From Chitinispirillaceae bacterium (GTDB lineage Bacteria; Fibrobacterota; Chitinivibrionia; Chitinivibrionales; Chitinispirillaceae), in the NCBI GenBank assembly GCA_016929415.1, contig JAFGIW010000157.1:62001-126000 (forward strand): a stretch of 64,000 nt of DNA. Direction: 5' to 3'. The notes below the pieces were generated by a model. The model had not been told where the DNA came from, did no database searches, and saw only the letters and a list, made by a program, of their open reading frames with translations. Position 1 is the stretch's first letter. The number at the start of each line of letters is the position of its first letter. The position numbers and the translations under genes were made by a program. Below, one piece after another: positions 36,071 to 43,322 of the stretch.

Positions 36071-36601
36071 ATGGATAATCCGGTATGGTCTTTTTTTTTC
36101 CGGCCTCCGCAGGAGAAGATGGTAAACATCGAACTCATGAAGGAACTGCCTGTCTTCGAGTCTTTGACAACCGGTGAGCTGGTACAGATCGAGCGGGTAC
36201 TGCATGAGCGCCACTACGGTCCGGGTGAAGTCGTTTTTAACGAGGGGGAACCGGGGGCGGGACTCTATATCATTAAGAAAGGGGAAATTTCCATCCGGAA
36301 AAAGATTGCAGGCAGTAATGACATACAGTTGGCGGTTATTCCGGAACGAAGTTTTTTCGGTGAACTGGCGCTGCTTGATGAGATACCGCGAAGCGCCTCT
36401 GCGATAGCTGTTACACCGACGATACTCTACGGATTTTCCAAGCCGGACCTTGAACATCTCCTTGAGAGAAACCAGCGGCTGGGTATCAAAATAATCCTGA
36501 ATTTATCAAAGCTCGTCAGCCGGCGGCTCGTTAAATCGAATGAAAACCTCGAGGAGGTCCAGGCAGAATTGAATCGCTTTAAACAAAAAGAGGCTGATTG
36601 A
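36071..36601 (+). CDS. Stand-alone cyclic-nucleotide-binding domain protein
   Basis: 176 residues behind an AGGAG site. A single cNMP-binding domain covers about 24-140 ('FESLTTGELVQIERVLHERHYGPGEVVFNEGEPGAGLYIIKKGEI'), with the cassette 'FFGELALLDEIPRSASAIAV'. A C-terminal helix or coiled coil (about 145-176) could mediate dimerisation. There is no DNA-binding domain, so it is a sensor or adaptor rather than a Crp-type regulator. It ends immediately before the PerM-family transporter gene (ATG 3 bp after the stop codon), suggesting functional coupling. The cassette resembles that of the Crp-like protein at 27694. Confidence 0.8.
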   Translation: MDNPVWSFFFRPPQEKMVNIELMKELPVFESLTTGELVQIERVLHERHYGPGEVVFNEGEPGAGLYIIKKGEISIRKKIAGSNDIQLAVIPERSFFGELALLDEIPRSASAIAVTPTILYGFSKPDLEHLLERNQRLGIKIILNLSKLVSRRLVKSNENLEEVQAELNRFKQKEAD

Positions 36602-36603
36602 GC

Positions 36604-37662
36604 ATGCAGCGTGGTGCGGCAAATCAAATAATCCGTTTCGGTTTTTATATGCTCGTTGCCATGGTAACAGTGGTTATTCTCTATTCCATTAAAATCCTGT
36701 TTTTTCCACTTGTAATTGCACTGCTTCTTAAATTCCTTCTTCAACCTGCGGTTAATTTTCTCGAAACGCGAGGAATGAGGCGCCTTACAGCCCTTACCAC
36801 GCTCTATCTGATTATTATTATTGTAGCGGGGGCTGCGCTCTGTGTTATTATTCCATTATTAATCAAGGAAGCGCGTAATTTTTCCGCCAATCTGCCCTTG
36901 TATGAAAAGATGTTTGAGAGTGCATTGTGTAATATAAGGGAACTGATCCTGCAAAAATTTCCCTCCGCCACAGTACCCGACCTCTATGCCGTTGTGCATG
37001 GCTTTTTCGAGAAGAAGAGCGCACATTTTATTGAATCCCTGCCCCGCTATGTTTCAACTGCGGCGTCAATACTTTCGATCGCGGCAATTGTTCCGGTGAT
37101 TGCTTTTTTTTACCTTGCCGACGGCCATCTGATCCAGAAAGCACTCCTGCGCCTGGCGCCGAACCGTTATTTCGAAATGTTCGTGCTGCTTTCCGATAAA
37201 GTATTAGGGGCAGTGCAGGCCTTCATTCGCGGTCAATTGATCGATGCGCTGTCGGTTGGCGTGATGACATCGGTAGGTCTGGCGCTTATCGGTATGCCGT
37301 ATTTTCTGGTGATAGGTATCATCGCAGGACTTGGTAATCTCATTCCGTATCTTGGTCCGGTAATTGGATTCATTCCCGCATTTGTTGTTCTACTGGTAAG
37401 TCCGCTGGGGTTCAGTACCATTGGATTATTAAAAGTGCTCGTTGTCTTTGTGATGGTGCAGTTTATCGAGGGAACGTTTATTTATCCGCTCGCGGTTGGA
37501 AAGAGCGTTAATCTTCATCCTTTGGTAGTCATCATCGGAGTCACCATCGGGGGAATGCTCGGCGGCATTGTGGGTATGCTTATCATCATTCCGATTATCT
37601 GTGTGGTGAAGGTTACACTTGAGGTAATGTACTCCTACCTGAAGCAGTATTCAATTATATAA
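36604..37662 (+). CDS. AI-2E/PerM-family membrane transporter
   Basis: 352 residues from the ATG at 36604. Hydrophobic helices run throughout, with two near the N-terminus, a soluble stretch (about 85-145), and a C-terminal bundle with 'GQLIDALSVGVMTSVGLALIGMPYF' and 'GLGNLIPYLGPVIGFIPAF', the family's best-conserved element. The family (UPF0118) includes TqsA and proposed Na+/H+ antiporters, so the substrate cannot be stated. Its near-overlap with the cNMP-binding protein suggests that the sensor might gate or localise it. Confidence 0.88.
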   Translation: MQRGAANQIIRFGFYMLVAMVTVVILYSIKILFFPLVIALLLKFLLQPAVNFLETRGMRRLTALTTLYLIIIIVAGAALCVIIPLLIKEARNFSANLPLYEKMFESALCNIRELILQKFPSATVPDLYAVVHGFFEKKSAHFIESLPRYVSTAASILSIAAIVPVIAFFYLADGHLIQKALLRLAPNRYFEMFVLLSDKVLGAVQAFIRGQLIDALSVGVMTSVGLALIGMPYFLVIGIIAGLGNLIPYLGPVIGFIPAFVVLLVSPLGFSTIGLLKVLVVFVMVQFIEGTFIYPLAVGKSVNLHPLVVIIGVTIGGMLGGIVGMLIIIPIICVVKVTLEVMYSYLKQYSII

Positions 37663-37766
37663 GGCGCCACGGTGATCAATCAGTTTTATGGGGCGGTCAT
37701 TTTCTGTTTCACAGTGGTGCAATAGTATTTCGTACCCTTTGAAAGAAACATCCGGGTGGAATCGGT

Positions 37767-37919
37767 TCATCGACCTTTACCGTAAAGTTTTGTAACCTTT
37801 ACGTCTGCGATGTCCGCACATGCTGCGATGACACGTTCGATGCGGATAAGCTGAACGGCAGTCATGACCAGAAACGCGGCGATCAGCGCTGAAAGCACGG
37901 AAAGTACGAAAAAGACCAT
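37767..37919 (-). CDS. Small predicted membrane protein, 50 residues
   Basis: Too short for the ORF track. On the minus strand an AAAGGAG site lies 11 nt before an ATG (37917-37919) that opens a 50-codon frame. Residues 2-24 (VFFVLSVLSALIAAFLVMTAV) form one transmembrane helix, followed by a short tail containing 'VIAACADIADVKVTKLYG'. It starts 16 bp downstream of tsaD and should be co-transcribed with it. Function unknown; the good ribosome-binding site is the main support. Confidence 0.5.
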   Translation of the reverse strand: MVFFVLSVLSALIAAFLVMTAVQLIRIERVIAACADIADVKVTKLYGKGR

Positions 37920-37935
37920 AAACTTGTTACTCCTT

Positions 37936-38925
37936 TTAAAGTGTCCGCGATGCGTTCATTATCGGTCGACGCAGTTTGTCGCGCTGATATCTTCGAAATC
38001 CTGCCAAGGCGATCATCGCTGCATTATCGGTACAGAGGCTGGTATGGGGTGTAAAAGCCGTGTCGGGGAATTGCCGATGGAGCGCTTCACGAAGGTAGCT
38101 GTTGCAGGCGACGCCGCCGACCAGTGCTATGCGGTCGATACCATTCTGTCGTGCTGCAAGCCGTGCATTGGCGACAAGCGAATCAATGACCGCCTGTTGA
38201 AAGGCTCTGCAGAGCGCGGGGCGTTGGCGGGCCACCTCTGAGGGGTTTTTACCGGAAACAAAATACTTGACCGCCGTTTTCAATCCTGAAAAGCTGAAAT
38301 AAAGCTTACCCTGCGAACACCGGGCGACCGGAAATGAAGGACATTGCGAGATATCTCCTGAGAATCGAGCAGCTTCTTCCTCGATGAAGCGGCCCGCCGG
38401 GTAGGGAAAACCCAACAATTTTCCGACTTTATCAAAGGCTTCGCCCGCCGCGTCATCAACAGTTTCACCCAGGCAATTAAATTCATCCAGGGAATCGACA
38501 CGATAAAGTGATGTATGCCCGCCTGAAACGACCAGTGCCAGAAACGGAAATGCGACATCGGTATTTTCAAAAAGAATGGAACAAATATGACCTTCGAGGT
38601 GATTGATACCCGTTATTGGTATATTCCAGGCGGTGTGAAAGCCAAGGGCAAAGCTTATGCCCACGAGAAGCGCTCCTGCCAGGCCCGGGCTGTCGGTTAC
38701 TGCAATGAGATCTACCTTGCCGGGAGCAATTCCCGTGCGTGTAAAACAGGATTGGGCAAGTCGGTCTATCTTTTCGAGATGGGCTCGGGAAGCCACTTCC
38801 GGCACGACACCGCCAAAATCGCGGTGTTCCGTCTGAGAATAGATCGTATTGACAAGTATCGTTTCATTATCAAGCAGGGCGATGGAGGTTTCATCACAGG
38901 AACTCTCAATTCCAAGCGTTATCAT
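37936..38925 (-). CDS. tsaD: tRNA N6-threonylcarbamoyladenosine transferase subunit TsaD
   Basis: 329 residues, normal length. Family motifs are 'LGIESSCDETSIAL' at the N-terminus, the metal-binding 'HLEGH' (about 108-112), 'VVSGGHTSL' (about 133), 'GEAFDKVGKLLGFPYPAG' and the late 'CTDNAAMIA'. TsaD, with TsaB and TsaE, transfers threonylcarbamoyl to A37 of ANN-reading tRNAs, the substrate that MtaB then thiomethylates. Its ATG overlaps the stop of the upstream STAS-domain gene (ATGA), so translation is coupled. Confidence 0.97.
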   Translation of the reverse strand: MITLGIESSCDETSIALLDNETILVNTIYSQTEHRDFGGVVPEVASRAHLEKIDRLAQSCFTRTGIAPGKVDLIAVTDSPGLAGALLVGISFALGFHTAWNIPITGINHLEGHICSILFENTDVAFPFLALVVSGGHTSLYRVDSLDEFNCLGETVDDAAGEAFDKVGKLLGFPYPAGRFIEEEAARFSGDISQCPSFPVARCSQGKLYFSFSGLKTAVKYFVSGKNPSEVARQRPALCRAFQQAVIDSLVANARLAARQNGIDRIALVGGVACNSYLREALHRQFPDTAFTPHTSLCTDNAAMIALAGFRRYQRDKLRRPIMNASRTL

Positions 38926-39785
38926 ACGGCTTTCTGTTTTACGATAGAATGTAACTGTGGCCTGTTGTCGAATAACATCAGCAGTTCTCGATCACAGTTG
39001 ATAAACCCGAATGAACCGCCTCGGCCGGTTAAAAGATACTTAATTTTTTCAAGATAGTCCATCTCATTGTCGTACATGAAGTTGATACCGGCCAGATCAA
39101 TAAGGATATAAGGATTCTGACGGGTCTGGAATATCCCGTTTATCTTTTTCCATAATGTTTGAAAGTCGGCATCTTTTGTCGTTTCGGAATAGAGCTTGAG
39201 TATGCAGACATCAGGCTGTATTTTGATTGCCGGCGTTTCGGTGGAGGAACCGTCGGCACCGGTTGACTGAAGGTGATGCTTTACGGAATCGGTAGATGAT
39301 GGTGACTGGACAGTACTCGGTTCTTCAGTCGGTTGCATCGAACCTTCATACGACGCTGGCATAGAGGGAGGAGCGGCTGCTGCATACCCAAGGGCGGCAT
39401 CATTCGATGGTGGTGGCGGACTGACGGCCGATTGTTCTTGGGGATACCCACGAGCATCGGTATACTGTTCAGTTTGCTCAAAGTTGCCACGGACATTGCG
39501 GACAATCTGAATCGTATCTTCACTCCCCACTATTGGCGGGGAGGTGCCTCCCCTGATCGGTTCTGTTGATTCGATTACCGAGGCGCTTCCCTCGGAAGAA
39601 TGCTGAGCATTGTAACGTTCTTTTTTTAATGCATCGAATTCGAGGGACTTTTTTTCAACTTCGCGTTCGAGGATCGTTGTTTTTGAAGCGAGGGATGCGA
39701 GATAGATCCAGTCGATAATAGAAAGAAAGACCGAAACCGCCGTGATTGAGATGATGATGATAAATAAGATGTCAAGTGTCGGCAT
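38922..39785 (-). CDS. Membrane-anchored protein with C-terminal STAS-like domain
   Basis: 287 residues. An N-terminal helix (about 5-30) is followed by a short coiled coil (about 34-57), a long Pro/Ser/Thr-rich low-complexity linker (about 60-180), and a C-terminal STAS-type domain (about 190-285). At the position of the usual phosphorylatable Ser the sequence reads 'INFMYDNEMDYLEKI', so the Ser after the Asp is replaced by Asn. It could not be regulated by the usual Ser phosphorylation and may be a constant binder. It overlaps tsaD by 4 bp. Other proteins of the region (31178, 41808) carry standard STAS sites. Confidence 0.65.
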   Translation of the reverse strand: MPTLDILFIIIISITAVSVFLSIIDWIYLASLASKTTILEREVEKKSLEFDALKKERYNAQHSSEGSASVIESTEPIRGGTSPPIVGSEDTIQIVRNVRGNFEQTEQYTDARGYPQEQSAVSPPPPSNDAALGYAAAAPPSMPASYEGSMQPTEEPSTVQSPSSTDSVKHHLQSTGADGSSTETPAIKIQPDVCILKLYSETTKDADFQTLWKKINGIFQTRQNPYILIDLAGINFMYDNEMDYLEKIKYLLTGRGGSFGFINCDRELLMLFDNRPQLHSIVKQKAV

Positions 39786-40205
39786 GTTATCAACAGGCTT
39801 TAAAACTTGTTTTTAGACCTATTATGACACAATGATAAATAAAATGGTACAACAATTATATCATAGCGACGCTTTTTTTTCGAGTGTATTCCGGCGGGAG
39901 AGCGACGCCGGCTCCGTTTGTTTCCGCCGAAATAAAAGGGAATGATAAAATGCCATCGAGTGTGCTGAATTTTGATCTCCTTAAAACCAGCTTGTTTTTC
40001 TCAAGTTGGAGAAAACCGGTGATTGCCAGGATACAAGACTGCTCCATGATATTTATGTATCGGTCTGTTAAACTCAATATAAATATTGTATTTTAATTCT
40101 CAAATACTCATGGCGTGATATTCAGCATGATGGTATACCATCGATTGATGCCAACCACCGGGGAACAAGGTACTGTAAGGTTAACCCATTTTCAAGGAAC
40201 GGGCG
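39786..40205. other. 420-bp intergenic region between divergent STAS and receiver/ATPase genes
   Basis: A+T-rich, presumably containing promoters in both directions. Overlapping ORFs on both strands (39856-40077 minus, 39884-40096 plus) lack good ribosome-binding sites and any family resemblance, so I do not call them. I could not define a convincing -35/-10 pair. Confidence 0.4.
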
Positions 40206-41099
40206 TTGAAGCAATTCTCAATTCTCATTGTCGATGATGATGAGCAGGTGTGCCGGATTCTGCGTGATCTTTTTAAACGCGAAGGCCATATGACAGCTGT
40301 AGCCCATAACGGGAAAGAAGCGATTGAGCGGATTTCCGTATCATATCCCGACCTGGTGATTTCCGATATTCAGATGCCTGTCATGGACGGGTTTGAGCTT
40401 TTTAAAATCATGGAGAGAGAGCATCCATTCATCAAGCATATCATGATGACCAGTTATGATGTTGACCAGTATATAAAACATATACATAAACATAATATCG
40501 GGAATATACTTGTCAAGGGATCCGATTTTAACCTGGCCGAAGTTGCGGCGTATGTGCGCGCTATACTGACAGGGGATATTTTCGGTCTGGAACGCTATTT
40601 TCAGGGAGTCACCTGCCAGCAACTCTTTGTACGGAGCTATGCGGAGGCGAAACATGCATATCGTTTGATTACAAATAGTTATTCAGATAAAAAAGGATTT
40701 TTCCTTGAAGTCGCTATTGATGAATTGATTTCCAATGCCATATTCCATGGCGTACTGCAGTTTTCGCACCTTCCCCGTGATCAGTGGTTAGAAGATATTC
40801 AGGTCCCGCAAGAGAGTGAGGTAAAAGTGAGATGGGGTTCCGATGAGAAGAAAATCGGTATATCTATTGAAGATCCAAAGGGAAATCTTAAGAAAAATGA
40901 CGTTTTAAAATGGCTTGATACTCGTCACCGTTCGAAGGAAAATGATGAGCATGGAAGAGGTTTTTTACTTGTCCGTCGCTTAATCGATCGGTTTATTATC
41001 AATATTGATCCCGGAAAACGAACTGAATGTATTATTATTCAGCATTTTCAGCGATCCCATAATATTCATAATAAACCATTATTGATTCACGAATTATAA
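40206..41099 (+). CDS. Response regulator fused to an RsbW-like ATPase (anti-sigma-factor kinase type)
   Basis: 297 residues with a TTG start, supported by AAGGAA 8 bp upstream; no ATG fits. The receiver domain (about 3-120) has acidic 'DDDEQ' at its start, phospho-acceptor Asp in 'LVISDIQMPVMDG' (about 56) and the conserved Lys in 'ILVKGSD'. The C-terminal half (about 150-285) is a GHKL ATPase of the HATPase_c_2/RsbW class: N-box 'AIDELISNAIFHGVL' and G-box 'DEHGRGFLLVRRLID', with no HisKA domain. This suggests that phosphorylation of the receiver controls binding or phosphorylation of a STAS protein. Candidate partners are the STAS proteins encoded at 31178, 38922 and 41808. Confidence 0.82.
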   Translation: MKQFSILIVDDDEQVCRILRDLFKREGHMTAVAHNGKEAIERISVSYPDLVISDIQMPVMDGFELFKIMEREHPFIKHIMMTSYDVDQYIKHIHKHNIGNILVKGSDFNLAEVAAYVRAILTGDIFGLERYFQGVTCQQLFVRSYAEAKHAYRLITNSYSDKKGFFLEVAIDELISNAIFHGVLQFSHLPRDQWLEDIQVPQESEVKVRWGSDEKKIGISIEDPKGNLKKNDVLKWLDTRHRSKENDEHGRGFLLVRRLIDRFIINIDPGKRTECIIIQHFQRSHNIHNKPLLIHEL

Positions 41100-41238
41100 A
41101 ATACGAAAGTGCGAAATTCGGCAATAATTGCTGAAAACAGTCTTTTTAACATCCTTTTAAATACGATAGCATTCGCTTCATTTTAATAATTATTTAATAA
41201 ATCCAGTTTTTATAGATAAGAAGTGAATCTACTATTTC

Positions 41239-41260
41239 TGGCATAAAAATAGCTTATACT
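41239..41260 (+). promoter_or_regulatory. Candidate promoter of the pseudo-receiver gene
   Basis: TATACT at 41255-41260 would place the transcription start near 41267, only about 2 nt before the ATG. Overlapping it, TGGCAT-N5-TAGCT (41239-41254) has the GG/GC spacing of a sigma-54 promoter with two deviations from consensus. The -35 region for sigma-70 is poor, so which of the two is used is open. Confidence 0.3.
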
Positions 41261-41268
41261 TCACCACT

Positions 41269-41634
41269 ATGGCCACAATGTTCCATGTGTTGGTTATTGA
41301 TGATGATGCTGATTTGCGTGAAACGTTACGGAAGAACCTTGTACGCCTGGGATGTGAAGTTACAATAGCTGATACCGCAGAATGTGGTCTTGATCGGCTG
41401 AAAAGTGCAAAATTTGATGCGGTGTTTGCTGCCCTTTGTGTAAGGGATATGGGGGGAAGAAGCATCGCACGCTGGGTAAAAGACAGGTTGAACGGAACGA
41501 AGTTTTTTATTGTAACAAGTTGGAAAGGTGATCTGGAGCCAAACCTTCTGAAACTCGATGGAATACATGATGTAATTCATAAACCGGTAAACTTTTGTGA
41601 GGTGCGCGATAAGGTTCTGGAACATTTAGGATAA
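41269..41634 (+). CDS. Receiver-domain protein lacking the phospho-acceptor Asp (pseudo-receiver)
   Basis: 121 residues, a single receiver domain. The beta-1 acidic cluster is present ('VIDDDADL'), as are the beta-5 Lys-Pro ('VIHKPVNF') and the Thr of 'IVTSWKG'. In beta-3 the sequence is 'FDAVFAALCVRDMGG' where the family has '(x)D(x)(x)(x)(x)DLxMPxMDG'; Ala takes the place of the phosphorylated Asp and Arg that of the Pro. It therefore cannot be phosphorylated in the normal way and may act as a constitutive or competitive binding module. It is 169 bp downstream of the receiver/ATPase gene and upstream of a STAS gene. Confidence 0.8.
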   Translation: MATMFHVLVIDDDADLRETLRKNLVRLGCEVTIADTAECGLDRLKSAKFDAVFAALCVRDMGGRSIARWVKDRLNGTKFFIVTSWKGDLEPNLLKLDGIHDVIHKPVNFCEVRDKVLEHLG

Positions 41635-41652
41635 ATCTCTTTTGTGGGAGGG

Positions 41653-41708
41653 GGGTTCAAGGTCGGCGCGGCAGTAATTACTATGCAACAGTACCTTGAA
41701 CCCTTTTT
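41653..41708 (+). terminator. Intrinsic terminator after the pseudo-receiver gene
   Basis: GGGTTCAAGGT (41653-41663) pairs perfectly with ACCTTGAACCC (41693-41703) around a 29-nt loop, followed by TTTTT. Confidence 0.75.
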
Positions 41709-41729
41709 ATTGATGAATAAAGAAAAAAG

Positions 41730-41758
41730 TTTACAAATTTATTAAAAGGCCATACAAT
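41730..41758 (+). promoter_or_regulatory. Sigma-70 promoter of the single-STAS gene
   Basis: TTTACA (41730-41735), a 17-bp spacer, then TACAAT (41753-41758). The predicted start is near 41765, which falls inside the ATG at 41763 and so favours the downstream start codon at 41808. Confidence 0.55.
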
Positions 41759-41807
41759 TACAATGTATTTGTTAACCGGATTGGTTAAACGAAAAGAGAG
41801 ATATTGG

Positions 41808-42134
41808 ATGGCTTTTTATCTTGAGAGGGAAGATGGGGAGCGGGTAATACTCCACACCGGAACCATTCTCATTGCGGGAGATCCGGTATTCAGAGAATTT
41901 GAAGAGAGTCTTAATTCTATTGCCCGGCAGCGAATAAAACAGGTTATTATCGATTTTTCCGATTGTATTTATATGGATAGTCATGCAATAAGCGTGATAA
42001 TTTCGATGAATCGCCGTTTAAGAGCTTCAGGAGGCCAGGTACGAATTCAAAATGCAAATCGTGAGATAAGTGACCTGTTACATACGATCCAACTCAATCG
42101 GATCATTGAAATGGTAGAGGGTGATCACTCCTGA
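41808..42134 (+). CDS. Single STAS-domain (anti-sigma-factor antagonist-like) protein
   Basis: 108 residues from the ATG at 41808. I prefer it to the ORF start at 41763 because a promoter just upstream places the transcript start near 41765 and because GAGAG precedes 41808. The STAS core reads 'VIIDFSDCIYMDSHAISVIISM', with Ser kept at the phosphorylation position, and the C-terminus has 'VRIQNANREISDLLHTIQL'. The size fits SpoIIAA/RsbV. Likely role: partner-switching antagonist, with the receiver/ATPase protein as the obvious candidate kinase. Confidence 0.78.
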   Translation: MAFYLEREDGERVILHTGTILIAGDPVFREFEESLNSIARQRIKQVIIDFSDCIYMDSHAISVIISMNRRLRASGGQVRIQNANREISDLLHTIQLNRIIEMVEGDHS

Positions 42135-42185
42135 TGTATTTATAATGAACAAAAAATTAAATTGGAGACACCAATATACTAAAAC

Positions 42186-42214
42186 TTGATTATTATTGTT
42201 TTTTTTTTTATATT
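42186..42214 (+). promoter_or_regulatory. Sigma-70 promoter with a T11 tract in its spacer
   Basis: TTGATT (42186-42191), a 17-bp spacer, then TATATT (42209-42214). Eleven consecutive T residues (42199-42209) run through the end of the spacer into the first base of the -10 box. Gain or loss of T residues would change spacer length, as in phase-variable promoters. The predicted start is near 42221. Confidence 0.55.
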
Positions 42215-42244
42215 AGTAATTGAACAATGCTATGTGGAGCATGT

Positions 42245-42463
42245 ATGGTTTATAAGAAAGTATTTAAGGGAATTTTTATTTTAATGGTGGTGACCTTTTC
42301 CTACTCTGCTGATTCAACCGTTAAAAATGTCTCTTCCCAGCCGGTTATTACAGCCAATTCCACTATTATAGCAAAGAAAAATAATGATAAAGGCCTGAAA
42401 AAGCAGCAGAAGGTTACGAAGCCGAATACCACATGGTCAAAAATAAAAGATCTTTTTATGTAG
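42245..42463 (+). CDS. Small secreted protein, 72 residues
   Basis: From the ATG at 42245, preceded by TGGAG at a good distance; the ORF's first ATG (42227) would lie only 6 nt from the predicted transcript start. A signal peptide (VYKKVFKGIFILMVVTFSYS) leads to a Lys/Thr/Asn-rich mature chain of about 50 residues with 'KKNNDKGLKKQQKVTKPNT'. No family is recognised. It has its own promoter and a good terminator, so it is a stand-alone expressed unit. The promoter's T11 tract hints at variable expression. Confidence 0.6.
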   Translation: MVYKKVFKGIFILMVVTFSYSADSTVKNVSSQPVITANSTIIAKKNNDKGLKKQQKVTKPNTTWSKIKDLFM

Positions 42464-42489
42464 TTAATTATTTGAATTAAATAATAAAG

Positions 42490-42518
42490 CGGGTCTTCTG
42501 AAGAGGAAGGCCCGTTTT
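42490..42518. terminator. Bidirectional intrinsic terminator
   Basis: CGGGTCTT (42490-42497) pairs with AAGGCCCG (42507-42514) with one G-T pair, followed by TTTT on the plus strand and preceded by an A-rich run that serves the minus strand. It separates the convergent 42245 and 42538 genes. Confidence 0.75.
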
Positions 42519-42537
42519 ATTAAGATGTTTTGAGCGC

Positions 42538-43320
42538 TCAAGGGCTCCATTCAACATCTGATTCAGTACCATAGAGTCGACGAGTTATCGACCCCAAGCT
42601 TATCGAAACACTGAAAGCCTGAACGGGAATTCGTTGTGAATAGGTCGCTTTTGGTGAGATTGAGAATTCTAATGACAGGTAAGGTTTATTACTTGTTACA
42701 TCGATAATTTTTGGGAAATAATCAATTGCCAGCCACCCCCGGACATTGTCGGTATTTGAGTAAAACCCGGTTTTACCATCGAAGCTTCTATTCTCTCCCT
42801 CAATAAGGTATACCCACGGTCCTGCACTGATGTATCCGAAACCCGGAATATGGACTTGGACCCCTAGTATACCGGTTCCGTCCTTTCCTCCGTAGTATGC
42901 GGAATGTTTATTCTGCGACTTGAAAAGAGTCGCCTGAGCTATGGCAATGAATGATACCAACTGGCGCGCGAACGAGGGAGTAGATAATTTGAGGTGGGCG
43001 CCTCCTGAAAATCCGAATTTACCATGGAAGACGGGAACAGTATCATGATAACGGTCGACTTCGATCTGAACGGCGCCTGCATCAATTCCCAACGTCAGAT
43101 ATTTGAACGGCCCATATTCAATACGGCCGTGAATGCGGTTGAATAACGCGGGTATCGTATCATTGGTTAATGAATACCCTCCGAGGTGATATGACGCACC
43201 GATAGCGATCCGGGCCTGGGGCAGGGTAATGGCGGGATTTGCCAGATTGGAGGCCCTGACAGAGGTAATAAGAAGAACGACCGAAATTATTAACCGGTAT
43301 TTTTTTAAATCGGTTTTCAT
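42538..43320 (-). CDS. Predicted outer-membrane beta-barrel-like protein
   Basis: 260 residues with a signal peptide (about 1-23). The mature protein alternates short hydrophobic strands and Gly/aromatic-rich turns ('IAIGASYHLGGYSL', 'GRIEYGPFKYLTLGIDAG', 'GWLAIDYFPKI'), typical of small barrels, but it does not end in a terminal Phe. It starts 2 bp after the stop of the giant Ig-like-repeat gene, so the two form one operon. It could be the outer-membrane anchor or exporter for that protein. No known family is recognised. Confidence 0.55.
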   Translation of the reverse strand: MKTDLKKYRLIISVVLLITSVRASNLANPAITLPQARIAIGASYHLGGYSLTNDTIPALFNRIHGRIEYGPFKYLTLGIDAGAVQIEVDRYHDTVPVFHGKFGFSGGAHLKLSTPSFARQLVSFIAIAQATLFKSQNKHSAYYGGKDGTGILGVQVHIPGFGYISAGPWVYLIEGENRSFDGKTGFYSNTDNVRGWLAIDYFPKIIDVTSNKPYLSLEFSISPKATYSQRIPVQAFSVSISLGSITRRLYGTESDVEWSP

Positions 43321-43322
43321 AG

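Noticed and set aside
39856-40096. 70-residue ORFs on both strands in the gap before the receiver/ATPase gene
   Set aside because: They overlap antisense to each other, lack ribosome-binding sites and have no recognisable features.
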